A DNA stretch of 64,000 nucleotides from assembly GCA_900756765.1 (NCBI GenBank), contig CAAELE010000022.1, positions 27,015-91,014 of the forward strand, written 5' to 3'. The first letter of the stretch is position 1; every line of letters begins with the position of its first letter. Shown one piece after another: positions 51,097-60,391 of this stretch. The notes under the pieces are model-generated. The model did no database searches, was not told the DNA's origin, and saw only the letters and a program-made list of their open reading frames with translations. This DNA comes from an uncultured Collinsella sp. (GTDB taxonomy: Bacteria > Actinomycetota > Coriobacteriia > Coriobacteriales > Coriobacteriaceae). A program made the translations under genes and the position numbers.

Positions 51097-52401
51097 CTAC
51101 TTGCGCAGCGGCTTGGGCAGCGGAATGCCCGCCGCAATGACGGCGGCGATGATCATGCAGACGATACCCTTGAGTGGGAAGCACATGAGCAGCAGGCCCA
51201 CGACCATGACTGGCTGACGCATGACCGCACCCATCGTCGAGGCGGTGCAGACAGCGACGCAAAAGACCGGATCAGCGCCGGTGAGGACGGCAAGACCGTA
51301 GCCCAGGCTCACGCCCGAGAAGATAACCGGGAAGAAGTGGCCGCCGCGCCAGCCCATGTTGATGAGGGCGGGCGTCAGCATGGCCTTGACAAGACCGGTT
51401 GCAATAAGCACACCAGCGGGAATGGTCATATAGGTCTCCATGAGCACATCGGCTTGTGTCTCGCCGGCAAACATGGTGTAGGGCAAAACCGTGCCGCAGA
51501 TGGCGAGCGCCAGACCGGCCAGCATGGCTTTGACGACAGGGCGCTCCCCTATGGCGTGGGCCAACGCCTCGCTCGCGTGCTCAGAAACAAAGTACAGCCA
51601 GCCGCAGATTGTTCCGATCAACGACAGAGGAATGAGCCAGGTAAGCTCCAGGTTGCCCACCACGGCGGCCTCGAACCTGGGCATGCCCATGCCGCCGCCC
51701 ATAAGCTGGCCGAGCAGCAGGTAGGTACCCAGACCGCCGGCAATCGCAATGCCGTAGACCACGGTCTTTTGCGCCTTGGGAAGCTTGATGGTGATCTCGT
51801 CGGACGCTGAGTCCCCATCGCCGTTGGCGCCCTGGCCGTCGGCGCTACCGGCGAGCGGCGCCACTAAGCCAAAGACGGGCGCGGTAAAGAGCGCCGTCAG
51901 GGCGGCCTGGGTGCCCAACAGCGTGAGCTCCCTAAACTCGGCGCCAAAGCGGCGCATGCGGTCGCCGACCCAGCTGCACAGACCCGCGATGACGCCGGTC
52001 AGGCCGGCTTCTGGTCCAATGCTTCCGCCAAACAGCAGCGGCAGCAACGCCGCAAGCGAAAGCTTGCCCAGGTTGTCGTACGGGTAGCGGCCGTCGCGCT
52101 TTACCTTGGCCATCACCTGGTTGAGGTCATCGGTCTTGGTGCCCGTCATCTTTTCGTACAGACCGATCAGCAGGCCGCCCAACAGGCAGACGAAAAACGG
52201 GTAGGGCAAAAAACCGAACGGACCACTCGCGAGCTCGGGCGAAGCGACACCCAGCATATGCGGGATCTCGGTCCATAGATAGTCGATGCCATGCTCCATC
52301 GCAAAGAAGAACAGCCAGACCGCGGCGCCCGCAAACGCACCGGTCACAGCCACGCTCACTAAAAACAGCGCACGGTTTTTGGGTTTGGCAAGGTTACCCA
52401 T
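51097..52401 (-). CDS. ClC family chloride channel/antiporter
   Basis: A 434-residue membrane protein of the ClC family with ten or more hydrophobic segments. Gly-Gly-Ser-Ile-Gly-Pro-Glu-Ala-Gly (about 126-134) is the conserved helix N-terminus and contains the external Glu seen in proton-coupled members; Gly-Gly-His-Phe-Phe-Pro-Val (near 350) is the anion-site loop. A Gly/Asp-rich cytoplasmic linker lies around 190-205. It may move chloride or fluoride; the family member type is not resolved. Single gene. Confidence 0.87.
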   Translation of the reverse strand: MGNLAKPKNRALFLVSVAVTGAFAGAAVWLFFFAMEHGIDYLWTEIPHMLGVASPELASGPFGFLPYPFFVCLLGGLLIGLYEKMTGTKTDDLNQVMAKVKRDGRYPYDNLGKLSLAALLPLLFGGSIGPEAGLTGVIAGLCSWVGDRMRRFGAEFRELTLLGTQAALTALFTAPVFGLVAPLAGSADGQGANGDGDSASDEITIKLPKAQKTVVYGIAIAGGLGTYLLLGQLMGGGMGMPRFEAAVVGNLELTWLIPLSLIGTICGWLYFVSEHASEALAHAIGERPVVKAMLAGLALAICGTVLPYTMFAGETQADVLMETYMTIPAGVLIATGLVKAMLTPALINMGWRGGHFFPVIFSGVSLGYGLAVLTGADPVFCVAVCTASTMGAVMRQPVMVVGLLLMCFPLKGIVCMIIAAVIAAGIPLPKPLRK

Positions 52402-52526
52402 CGGGTCCTCCCGTGGTCAAAGTCAACATAGATACGCTTTATTGTAGGGCGAGCGTTGTCCAGACGAGCCAACCATCTGCGCTGCAAACGGCACCATTGG
52501 GAGCCATTGTGGGGCAGGCTCAAGAC

Positions 52527-53060
52527 TTATCCGTTGATAATCGAGGCAATCTCGCGCAAATCGTCGGCAAAGTAAATGCCTTGCTGGCGCCTCGGACTCG
52601 AAAGCCCCTTATCAATCATGTGCCCGAGCAGCGCCTTGAGGTCGTTGTAGTAACCGTCCAGGTTATACAGGATGCACGGAGCACTCAGGTGTCCCAACGA
52701 TACCGCAGACATGACCTCGGCAATCTCCTCGAGCGTGCCCGTGCCACCCGGAAAGGCGATAAACGCATCGCCGAGCTCGATCATCTTGGCCTTGCGCTCA
52801 GCCATATCGCTCGTCACGATAAGGTCGTCAATACCTTCGTGCTGAAACTCTGCCTCGATAAAAAAGCTCGGCTCAACGCCCGTCACGTGCCCGCCAGCAT
52901 CGAGCACGCTATCGGCAAGCGCGCCCATCAGGCCCGATTTGGACCCGCCGTATACCAGCGCGTGCCCGTTGGAGCCAATCCAGTTGCCCAGCTCTTGCAC
53001 CGCAGGCAGAAACGCCGGGTCATTGCCGACGCTGGCGCCCAGATACACGGTGATATTCAT
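52527..53060 (-). CDS. LOG family protein (cytokinin riboside 5'-monophosphate phosphoribohydrolase-like)
   Basis: A 177-residue Rossmann-fold protein of the TIGR00730/LOG family, which cleaves nucleoside monophosphates to base and ribose phosphate. The motif Pro-Gly-Gly-Thr-Gly-Thr-Leu-Glu-Glu (about 99-107) and Tyr-Gly-Gly-Ser-Lys-Ser-Gly-Leu-Met-Gly are diagnostic. Older names call it a lysine decarboxylase. Start at 53060. It lies 36 nt from the K+ channel gene on the same strand, downstream of it, so co-transcription is likely. Confidence 0.88.
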   Translation of the reverse strand: MNITVYLGASVGNDPAFLPAVQELGNWIGSNGHALVYGGSKSGLMGALADSVLDAGGHVTGVEPSFFIEAEFQHEGIDDLIVTSDMAERKAKMIELGDAFIAFPGGTGTLEEIAEVMSAVSLGHLSAPCILYNLDGYYNDLKALLGHMIDKGLSSPRRQQGIYFADDLREIASIING

Positions 53061-53096
53061 ATTCAGTCCCCCTCGTCGTGACGCACGGCGCCCGTT

Positions 53097-53522
53097 CTAG
53101 CGTTGGCGTCGGCGATATTCGCGCACGCGGCGCGACAGGTCAGCGAGCTCGTCACGATCGAGCTCTTCCAAATGCTCAAGATCATCCATAAATCGCGCCA
53201 TGGTGTCCTTTTGGCGCAGTTTAATGAGCGTATTGCAGTAGTTCACCGCCACACCCGTGAGCATGGCGATGTAGAAGATGCTGATGACGCTCAGGATGAC
53301 GGTGATGGCGCGGGCGACCGGCGTTTCGGCCGGGATATCGCCAAAGCCGACGGTCGAGACCGTCTCAAAGCTAAACCAGAGACCATCGCCAAACGTGAGG
53401 GTCGTGGGCTCGGACAGCCAGACAGCCGTCGAGCACAGCAGGTAAAAGATAAGAAACAGGCCCGTGATGCGTGCAAAGCCAGCCTGTCGCAACACGTCGG
53501 CAAGCGTCCTCAACTTGTTCAT
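53097..53522 (-). CDS. Two-helix potassium channel
   Basis: A 141-residue channel subunit: helix 1 (about 18-35), pore helix and selectivity filter Thr-Val-Gly-Phe-Gly-Asp (57-62), helix 2 (about 70-92), and a charged C-terminal helix likely to be a coiled coil. It should form a tetrameric K+ channel without an RCK domain. Start at 53522 follows AAAAGGGG; the longer frame is not needed. First gene of a pair with the LOG gene. Confidence 0.88.
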   Translation of the reverse strand: MNKLRTLADVLRQAGFARITGLFLIFYLLCSTAVWLSEPTTLTFGDGLWFSFETVSTVGFGDIPAETPVARAITVILSVISIFYIAMLTGVAVNYCNTLIKLRQKDTMARFMDDLEHLEELDRDELADLSRRVREYRRRQR

Positions 53523-53575
53523 CGCGACCCCTTTTCCCAGACGCCCAATCACATTCGCTCGGTATTGTCCCACAT

Positions 53576-53606
53576 CCGGCACTTGGGGACGTTCCTTTTG
53601 TGCCGG
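53576..53606. repeat. Palindromic repeat, CCGGCA family, copy 2
   Basis: CCGGCAC and GTGCCGG flank TTGGGGACGTTCCTTTT. The centre is the GGGGACGTTC core of the CTAGTCATT units that follow. Confidence 0.82.
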
Positions 53607-53613
53607 CAGAAAG

Positions 53614-53642
53614 TAGTCATTGGGGACGTTCTTAAATGACTA
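53614..53642. repeat. Palindromic repeat, CTAGTCATT family, copy 3
   Basis: TAGTCATT and AATGACTA flank GGGGACGTTCTTA. Confidence 0.85.
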
Positions 53643-53699
53643 GTCAAACAAGAACGTCCCCGATGACTAGTCGTTTAAGAACGTCCCCAATGACTAGTC
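53638..53699. repeat. Palindromic repeat, CTAGTCATT family, copies 4 and 5
   Basis: Two more units in inverted orientation, each with GACTAGTC arms around AAGAACGTCCCC, share the arm near 53664-53671. The series ends next to CAGTGCCGG, a half CCGGCA arm. Confidence 0.82.
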
Positions 53700-53796
53700 G
53701 CCAGTGCCGGGCGCGACCACTTAGCGGCGCGTCCGGCAGCTGGCCAGCTGAGCTGGTATCCTAATGCGGTACCGTCTCGACTCGATAGGATTGCAT

Positions 53797-56601
53797 GTGA
53801 AACCTTCCGCCGTCCTTCGCTTAGCTCTATATCGCACCCTAGCCGTCGCGCTTGCCGCGCTCGCCATACTGAGCACCGTCATGCCCACCCCGGCCTTTGC
53901 CGCCGACTCCGACCAGCAGGTCAAGACGGTCCGCGTCGGCTGGCTCGTCAACAACGCAGGCTTCCAGGAAGGCACGCCGGGCGAGCGCCTCTCGGGATGG
54001 GGTTATGAGTACCTCCAGACCCTCTCGTACTACACAAAGGGTTGGCAATACGAATACGTTCCTGGCACTTTCACCGAGCTTTTGGACATGCTCGAGGCGG
54101 GCGAAATCGACCTCATGCCCAACATCTCGTATTCGGCAGAGCGCGAGCAGAAGCTGCTCTTTTCCTCGAACCCCGAGGGCACCGAGCGCTACTACATCTA
54201 CGCCAGGCCCGATCGCGACGATCTGACCAAGGGTGACCCCCAAGCGCTTCAAGGCCTCACCATCGGCTGCAATTCTGGCGTTATGCAAACCGTCGTCGGC
54301 CAGCAGTGGCTCGCCAACGAGGGCATCGCCTGTACTTATAAAGAAATCGACACCGGAAGCGCCCTCTTTGAGGCACTTTCAGACGGCGAGGTCGACGCCA
54401 TTATCATGAACGACACCATTTCGTCGCCCGACGCGTCGCCCATGTTCTACGTAGGCTCGAGCGACTACTATTTTGCCGTCCCCAAAAGCCGCCCCGATCT
54501 GATGAACGACATCAACTCGGCCATGGCGGCAATCAACCGCACCAACCCGCGCTATAACGACGAAGTCAAATCGAACTACTCGGCCCAAAACAGCGGCTCA
54601 TCATCACTCACTGGCCCCGAGCGTTCCTGGCTCAAAGCAAACGGCAACACCATTACGCTCGGCTATCTTAAAAACGAACTTCCCTACTGCACGCAAAACG
54701 ACGACGGCGAGATGGAAGGGTCGCTCGCCTCGCTTGCAACGACATTGCACGACAAGTTTGGCATTACGGTTAAAACAGTCGCGTTCTCGAGCAACAAGCA
54801 AATGGTCAAAGCCCTTTCCAAAGGAACCATCGATGTCGCGCTGCCGCTGTTTCGCGACTACTGGCTTGCCGAGCAAGGGGGAGCCGTCCAGTCGAACCCG
54901 ATGGGAACGGTCTCCCTGACCGCCATTCACAGCAGCAACAACCTGGACGGCGACCTTAAGAATATCGCTTGTACAGCGAATGCGATCGTCAACCGTTTTG
55001 AGCTCGAGAGCTTATTCCCCGATGCAACGGTAACCGAATTTCCGAATGCCGACGAGGCGCTCAAAGCCCTCAATAAGGGGACGGCAAGTTGCATCATTGT
55101 CCCCAGCACGCGTCTGCAAACCATCCTTGACGCCCACGACATCGAGGACTTCGAAACACAGGAACTCACCAACACGGCGCAACTATCGTGCTTGATTTCG
55201 CGCGGCAAACCCGAGCTGTTGGGAATCATTAATAAGGGCATCATCAATGCAGGCGAATCGCTCTCTGCAAGCAGCTATTCCCCCACATCGTACTCGGCGC
55301 AAGAATCGGACACGTTCCGGTTTATCTACCGCAACCGCATCGCCGTTGCGACCGTTATCATCTGCGTATTGCTCGCCGGCATCGTCGTCCTTATCTGGTC
55401 GCTTCATCGCGCGCAGAAAGAACGCCAGAAAGCCGACGCCGCCAACGCCGCCAAAACCGCTTTCCTCACGCGCATGAGCCACGATATCCGCACACCGCTC
55501 AACGGCATGCTGGGCCTTATCGAAATTGAGGAATTGAAAGAAGGCGACATGCAGGTCGCCAGGGAAAGCCGCGCCAAGGCGCGTGTTGCCGCCAACCACC
55601 TACTGTCGTTGATTAACGACATCCTCGAGATGGGCAGGATCGAGGAGTGCAAAGTGACGCTCGAGCACGAATCATTCAACCTCAAAGAGCTGTGCGACAA
55701 TGCGCTCGTGCTGTGCAAGCTCCGCGCATCTGATCGTGGCATAACAATGCTCGACACCAGCGAGCCCTACGCTGTCGACCAATACATGATCGGCAGCCCC
55801 ACCCATATTCGACAAATCCTCGTCAACCTGCTCGACAACAGCATCAAGTACAACAAGCGCGGTGGCACCGTCACATTCTCGTCGATTGTCAAACCGCTCG
55901 ATGACGAGCACGCAGTGTTTTGCTTTAGCGTCTCGGACACCGGCATCGGCATGTCGCCCGAGTTTCTTAAACACATCTACGAACCGTTTGCCCAAGAGGG
56001 CAACGATGCCCGCAGTAAATTTCAGGGAACTGGCATGGGCATGCCGATCGTCAAATCGCTCATAGACATGATGGGCGGCACGATTGAGATTTCGAGCGAG
56101 GTCGGCGTGGGAAGTACGTTCAACGTCCAGATTCCGCTCGATATCGACAAGAACCCTCAGGCAAGAGAAGGTGCGGACGAGCAGGCGATCAGCTGCTCGC
56201 TTGCCGGCATGAACGTTCTTTTGGCCGAAGACAACGAGCTCAATGCCGAAATTGCCCAGGCCCTGCTCGAAAGCGAAGGCATCGTCGTAACTCGCGCCGC
56301 CGACGGCAAAGAAGCGGTCGAACTATACACTAGTCGTCCCGCCGGCAGCTTCGATGCGATCCTGATGGACATCATGATGCCGGGTATGGATGGCTACGAG
56401 GCAACTCGCGCGATTCGTCTGAGCGAGAAGGCCGATGCAGCCGACATCCCCATCATCGCGCTCACCGCCAATGCCTTTGCCGAGGACGCCAAGGCGGCAC
56501 ACGATGCCGGCATGAACGCCCATCTGCCCAAACCGCTCGACTTTAACAAGCTCAAAAACATCCTCGCCCGCATCAAGAAAAACGGAACTGTTTCGCTATA
56601 G
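53797..56601 (+). CDS. Hybrid sensor histidine kinase with two solute-binding sensor domains (BvgS/EvgS-like)
   Basis: A 934-residue membrane sensor. Signal peptide (about 1-35), two bacterial solute-binding (SBP_bac_3) domains outside the cell (about 40-265 and 290-490), one helix (about 513-535), HisKA with Met-Ser-His-Asp-Ile-Arg-Thr-Pro (His ~562), ATPase domain (Asn-Leu-Leu-Asp-Asn-Ser, Asp-Thr-Gly-Ile-Gly, Gly-Thr-Gly-Met-Gly) and a receiver with Met-Asp-Ile-Met-Met-Pro (Asp ~858). GTG at 53797 has AGGA at 7 nt and gives a proper signal peptide; the earlier ATG does not. It probably senses amino-acid-like ligands. No separate response regulator is nearby. Confidence 0.88.
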   Translation: MKPSAVLRLALYRTLAVALAALAILSTVMPTPAFAADSDQQVKTVRVGWLVNNAGFQEGTPGERLSGWGYEYLQTLSYYTKGWQYEYVPGTFTELLDMLEAGEIDLMPNISYSAEREQKLLFSSNPEGTERYYIYARPDRDDLTKGDPQALQGLTIGCNSGVMQTVVGQQWLANEGIACTYKEIDTGSALFEALSDGEVDAIIMNDTISSPDASPMFYVGSSDYYFAVPKSRPDLMNDINSAMAAINRTNPRYNDEVKSNYSAQNSGSSSLTGPERSWLKANGNTITLGYLKNELPYCTQNDDGEMEGSLASLATTLHDKFGITVKTVAFSSNKQMVKALSKGTIDVALPLFRDYWLAEQGGAVQSNPMGTVSLTAIHSSNNLDGDLKNIACTANAIVNRFELESLFPDATVTEFPNADEALKALNKGTASCIIVPSTRLQTILDAHDIEDFETQELTNTAQLSCLISRGKPELLGIINKGIINAGESLSASSYSPTSYSAQESDTFRFIYRNRIAVATVIICVLLAGIVVLIWSLHRAQKERQKADAANAAKTAFLTRMSHDIRTPLNGMLGLIEIEELKEGDMQVARESRAKARVAANHLLSLINDILEMGRIEECKVTLEHESFNLKELCDNALVLCKLRASDRGITMLDTSEPYAVDQYMIGSPTHIRQILVNLLDNSIKYNKRGGTVTFSSIVKPLDDEHAVFCFSVSDTGIGMSPEFLKHIYEPFAQEGNDARSKFQGTGMGMPIVKSLIDMMGGTIEISSEVGVGSTFNVQIPLDIDKNPQAREGADEQAISCSLAGMNVLLAEDNELNAEIAQALLESEGIVVTRAADGKEAVELYTSRPAGSFDAILMDIMMPGMDGYEATRAIRLSEKADAADIPIIALTANAFAEDAKAAHDAGMNAHLPKPLDFNKLKNILARIKKNGTVSL

Positions 56602-56643
56602 TTTGTGCCCAACTGTCATGCACAGCTAGAAAGGAAGCCGACG

Positions 56644-57123
56644 ATGTTTAGACCCTTACGCCGAAAGAAACGTGCCATCACCGACGAGGAGGCGCGCGAG
56701 CTGCTGGCCACCTGTAAGCGCGGCGTCTTTGCCGTTAACGGCGATGATGGCTACCCTTATGCCATTCCCGTCAACTACTTCTTTGACACCGAGCACGACA
56801 AGATTTATTTCCATGGCGCCAAGGCTGGCCACAAGGTCGATTCACTCAGGCGTGATGACAAAGTCTGCTTTACCGTTTACGGCAACGAGTGGTACAAGGA
56901 CGATGACTGGGCTCCCTACGTTATGAGCGCCGTGGTCTTTGGCCGTTGCCACCTGGTAGATGAGGCCCCCGCGTTTATCGAGGACAAAGTCCGCCAGTTA
57001 GCGCTTAAGTACTACCCTTCTGCCGAAGAAGTCGAGGAGGAAATCGCCAAAGACATCAAGGGCGTCCAACTCTACGAGATTTCGATTGAGCATCTTTGCG
57101 GCAAGCAGATCCATGAAAAGTAA
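56644..57123 (+). CDS. Pyridoxamine 5'-phosphate oxidase-fold flavoprotein (NimA-like)
   Basis: A 159-residue split-barrel flavoprotein of the PNPOx-like/NimA group. The start pattern Lys-Arg-Ala-Ile-Thr-Asp-Glu-Glu-Ala (about 7-15), Gly-Tyr-Pro-Tyr-Ala-Ile-Pro-Val-Asn-Tyr, and Ile-Tyr-Phe-His-Gly-Ala-Lys-Ala-Gly-His-Lys (about 59-69) are typical; such proteins bind FMN or similar cofactors and some reduce 5-nitroimidazoles. Start at 56644 follows AAGGAAG. It lies 42 nt after the hybrid kinase gene and may share its mRNA. Confidence 0.86.
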   Translation: MFRPLRRKKRAITDEEARELLATCKRGVFAVNGDDGYPYAIPVNYFFDTEHDKIYFHGAKAGHKVDSLRRDDKVCFTVYGNEWYKDDDWAPYVMSAVVFGRCHLVDEAPAFIEDKVRQLALKYYPSAEEVEEEIAKDIKGVQLYEISIEHLCGKQIHEK

Positions 57124-57150
57124 GCCTAAAGGCAGGTCCTACAAATAGCA

Positions 57151-57192
57151 AAATGGCTCGGTTCCAACCAGTATTGGAACCGAGCCATTTGT
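57151..57192. terminator. Bidirectional terminator between convergent genes
   Basis: A perfect 17-bp stem (57151-57167 against 57174-57190) with a 6-nt loop, A-rich on one side and T-rich on the other, between the flavoprotein gene and the convergent hybrid kinase gene. Confidence 0.88.
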
Positions 57193-59385
57193 TTATGAAG
57201 CGTCGGCGGCTATGTGCGCAAGCGCCTCAACGAGATCCTGAGAACTCACGGGTTTGCTCAGATGCGCGTTCATGCCCGCCTCGCGCGAAAGCCTACGGTC
57301 GTCGGCAAAGGCATTGGCGCTCACGGCGATAATCGGCGTGGTCGCGGCGTCCTCGCGATCGAGCGCTCGAATCTGACGCGTGGCCTCAAGGCCATCGATG
57401 CCGGGCATCATGATGTCCATCAATACCACGTCGTACTCGTGCGGCGCACTCGCGGCAAACGTCTCGACGGCAGACTCGCCATCTTTGACATGTGTCACGA
57501 CGGCACCGGCGCGGTCGAGCGTAAACTGTGCGATCTCGGCATTCAGGTCGTTATCCTCTACGAGCAAAACACGCAGGCCCTGGAGCACGTCGCTGTCGCC
57601 TGCATCCACGCGAACTGCCTGGGGAATCTCGGAACTCTTGCACTTCTCAAACGGCAGGCAAATGGTAAACGTCGTCCCCCGCCCCAAGGCGCTCGTAAAG
57701 CTCATGGTTCCGCCCATAAGCTCGACCAACTGTTTGGCAATAGACGCGCCCAGGCCAGTTCCCGATGAAGCGCCTTCCACCTGTTGTTCCTCGCGGCTGA
57801 ACGGCTCGTAGAGGTGCTGTTGAAACTCCTCGCTCATGCCAATGCCGTTATCGGCGATCGTGTATTCATAGACGGGGACACCGTCCACCGGCTCCACCTC
57901 GCGGCATGTCAGGCGAACATAGCCGCCCTGGCGGTTGTACTTGACGGCATTACCGGCAATATTGAGCAACAGACGCTTGAGGTGCGTCACGCTCACCCGG
58001 GCATAGGGATGATCAAGAGTCCGTTGGTCGCAGATAATTGTCACCAGGCGCTCCTCGGCTTGGCGCTCCAGAATATCGCACACCTCATAGTTGAGGGCCA
58101 CCAAATTTGTGGGCACGAGGTCCAGGCTGATCTGCCCGCTCTCCAGGCGACTCATATCGAGTGCCTCGTTCGCAAGGTCGAGCAGCAGCCCCGATGCTGT
58201 CCAAATCTTTGAGCGGCACTCGGTCTGCTTTTGCAAGTCGTCTGCGTTGGCATTGCCCACCTCGACCATACCGCGAATACCGTTGATGGGCGTGCGCAGG
58301 TCGTGGCTCATGCGACGCAGGAACTCCGTCTTTGCAGAGTTGGCAGACGAGGCTTCGCGCGCTGCCTTTGCCAGCTTGTCGCCATAGCCGCGCTCCTGCA
58401 GCAACAGGTCGGTCAAGTGTTGGCGCTCGGCGCGGCGGCGCGCCAACACGACAGTGGCTATAACACCGACGTAGAGCGCTGACACGCTGGCAACAACAAC
58501 GGCGACGACCCCGAAGTAACGCTGCGCGGACGCATAGGTGTACACGTAAAAATTGCACGCTTTACCAAATGTGCCCAGATACCACTCTCCGTTGGCATTG
58601 ACCAATCTGACCTTACCAGCCAGGCAACGCTCCTTAATACCGTCAACAATGATGGCATCCGTCGCAGGCAAATCGAGCACGCCCGATATGGTGGGTTCAA
58701 CGGCATTGGTCGCAACGACCTTGCCATCGTTTTCGATCACGATATTGCCGCTATCGATGGTCTCATAACCATCGAGCAAGCTCTGCAATTTGAGCGTATT
58801 GCTCGCGACCGCCTTGGCGCTCTGGTGCCTCACCGCGACAACGATGCCCTCACCGTCCCGCCGGGCCACGCAGCCAATGTCTGCGACCGAATCGTCCGCA
58901 AGCGTAATGCGAGCGGTATAGGACTTAAGCGGATGGGCTGCCACCTCCAGCACAGGCGCCTCTTTGAGATTCTCGGCGAGCGACTCGTAGCTCACGTTAT
59001 CCGTCGAGGACTCGGACACCAAGTTGCCCGATGCGTCCGTCACGATCAGCGCTGTCACATTAAACTGGCCAGCATATTGCTCCAACGTAGCGTTATCCAC
59101 CGAGCCGTCGCGCTTCATATCGCGCGCTGCCTCTCCGGCAATCTCCATAACGCGAATCAGATTTTTGGTCGCATAGGCGCTGTTGAACGCATCGTAGGAA
59201 AGACTCTGTGTCGCCACGTAGTTGACAGCGTCGGCAAAGCGCTGCTCGGCCTGAGCTGTCGTGTAGCTGTAGCTCATCACGCCGGCAACAGCCGAGAGCG
59301 CTATCCCCAACAGGGCGGCAAAGACCCATACCCGGACCGAGCGATCGTCCCGCTCGTCTGCGGTGTGGTCGGGTACATCAATCAC
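57193..59385 (-). CDS. Hybrid sensor histidine kinase with extracytoplasmic domain
   Basis: A 730-residue membrane kinase: helix 1 (about 18-40), an extracellular Cache-like region (about 45-280), helix 2 (about 290-315), HisKA with Met-Ser-His-Asp-Leu-Arg-Thr-Pro (His ~360), ATPase domain (Asn-Ala-Val-Lys-Tyr-Asn, Asp-Asn-Gly-Ile-Gly) and receiver with Met-Asp-Ile-Met-Met-Pro (Asp ~653). It is a relative of the kinase at 53797 in the cytoplasmic part. GTG start overlaps the stop of the lipoprotein gene (GTGA), so the lipoprotein is probably its ligand-binding partner. Confidence 0.88.
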   Translation of the reverse strand: MIDVPDHTADERDDRSVRVWVFAALLGIALSAVAGVMSYSYTTAQAEQRFADAVNYVATQSLSYDAFNSAYATKNLIRVMEIAGEAARDMKRDGSVDNATLEQYAGQFNVTALIVTDASGNLVSESSTDNVSYESLAENLKEAPVLEVAAHPLKSYTARITLADDSVADIGCVARRDGEGIVVAVRHQSAKAVASNTLKLQSLLDGYETIDSGNIVIENDGKVVATNAVEPTISGVLDLPATDAIIVDGIKERCLAGKVRLVNANGEWYLGTFGKACNFYVYTYASAQRYFGVVAVVVASVSALYVGVIATVVLARRRAERQHLTDLLLQERGYGDKLAKAAREASSANSAKTEFLRRMSHDLRTPINGIRGMVEVGNANADDLQKQTECRSKIWTASGLLLDLANEALDMSRLESGQISLDLVPTNLVALNYEVCDILERQAEERLVTIICDQRTLDHPYARVSVTHLKRLLLNIAGNAVKYNRQGGYVRLTCREVEPVDGVPVYEYTIADNGIGMSEEFQQHLYEPFSREEQQVEGASSGTGLGASIAKQLVELMGGTMSFTSALGRGTTFTICLPFEKCKSSEIPQAVRVDAGDSDVLQGLRVLLVEDNDLNAEIAQFTLDRAGAVVTHVKDGESAVETFAASAPHEYDVVLMDIMMPGIDGLEATRQIRALDREDAATTPIIAVSANAFADDRRLSREAGMNAHLSKPVSSQDLVEALAHIAADAS

Positions 59386-60248
59386 GACAGGCCCTCCATA
59401 TTCAAAAATGGCGAAGGGTCATCAACGTACTTTGACACCAGGCGTTCCATGGTGCCATCGGCAAGCATTTCTTGGTAGGCATGGGCGAGCTTAACGTCGA
59501 TGCCGCGCGCGTCATTGATATCGAAGGCGGTGCCCAAACCAACCTCTAGCAGTGGCTCATCCAGAATGCGATACGTCACGCCATAGTCTTTTTCGTAGGC
59601 GAGCAGCGAGGACTCGTGCGCGGCGATGGCATCGACCAGGCCCTCGACGAGCGCCGGGTTCAGGTACGAGCGGTCCGAGAAGCTGTAGAGCTCCTTAATC
59701 TGCGGAACGTTTTCATTGGTGCGATCGAGCAGAATCGATTCGGGCTTAGTGGTGGACTGAACCGCCACGACCTTGTCCTTAAGATCGGCAAGCGTGTAGA
59801 TATCGCTCTCGGGATCGACAGCAACCACCTGTCGGCTCGCGAGGTATGGACCGGCCCAACGATACTCGTTTTCGCGGCCCGTCATACTAAAGCTGCCCAT
59901 GACGCAATCGAGCTCGCCGCTCGCCAGCAGTTCTTTGTTCTTTTCCCAGTCGATCAGCTGGTATTTTGGCTTGTAACCAATGCGGCCCAAAGCCTCGGTC
60001 AAAATCTCGACATCCAGGCCAACGATATCGCCGTACTCGTCGCTATACACAAACGGCGGATAGAGGTCGCTGCCGACGTTGAGCGTCGTAAGGCCGTCAT
60101 CTTTGACGTCTTCGGCTGGGCTTTCTACTGCAGACGTCGAGGTTCCATCATTCGATCCAAAACAGCCAGCTATCGCCACGACAAAGGCGCCCACCACTGC
60201 AAGCGCAACAAACAACGATATGGCGACCGAGCGACGAGGTCTTTTCAT
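59382..60248 (-). CDS. Solute-binding lipoprotein (SBP_bac_3) partner of the hybrid kinase
   Basis: A 288-residue lipoprotein: basic start, hydrophobic core and lipobox Ala-Ile-Ala-Gly-Cys (Cys29), then an amino-acid-binding type domain (Tyr-Pro-Pro-Phe near 72, Gly-Leu-Asp-Val-Glu-Ile, Asp-Cys-Val-Met-Gly-Ser-Phe). No ABC permease follows; instead the gene overlaps a histidine kinase gene by 4 nt, so it likely senses rather than transports. Start at 60248 follows GGAG. Confidence 0.87.
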   Translation of the reverse strand: MKRPRRSVAISLFVALAVVGAFVVAIAGCFGSNDGTSTSAVESPAEDVKDDGLTTLNVGSDLYPPFVYSDEYGDIVGLDVEILTEALGRIGYKPKYQLIDWEKNKELLASGELDCVMGSFSMTGRENEYRWAGPYLASRQVVAVDPESDIYTLADLKDKVVAVQSTTKPESILLDRTNENVPQIKELYSFSDRSYLNPALVEGLVDAIAAHESSLLAYEKDYGVTYRILDEPLLEVGLGTAFDINDARGIDVKLAHAYQEMLADGTMERLVSKYVDDPSPFLNMEGLS

Positions 60249-60339
60249 CGAGCTCCAGACAATCCTGTTTACAGACTCAAGTTCAAAGATAATAGCAGAC
60301 AAAGCCGCGCTCGCGCTCAATGGTTACAGACGCTTTACC

Positions 60340-60381
60340 CATGCGGGGCCTTCCAGCCAACCTGACAGACAGCCCCGCATG
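60340..60381. other. Hairpin between malY-like and lipoprotein genes
   Basis: CATGCGGGGC and GCCCCGCATG pair perfectly (10 bp) around 22 nt. It sits 11 nt after the malY-like stop on the minus strand and may terminate that gene, although no T run follows. Confidence 0.45.
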
Positions 60382-60391
60382 CAGCGCCCAC

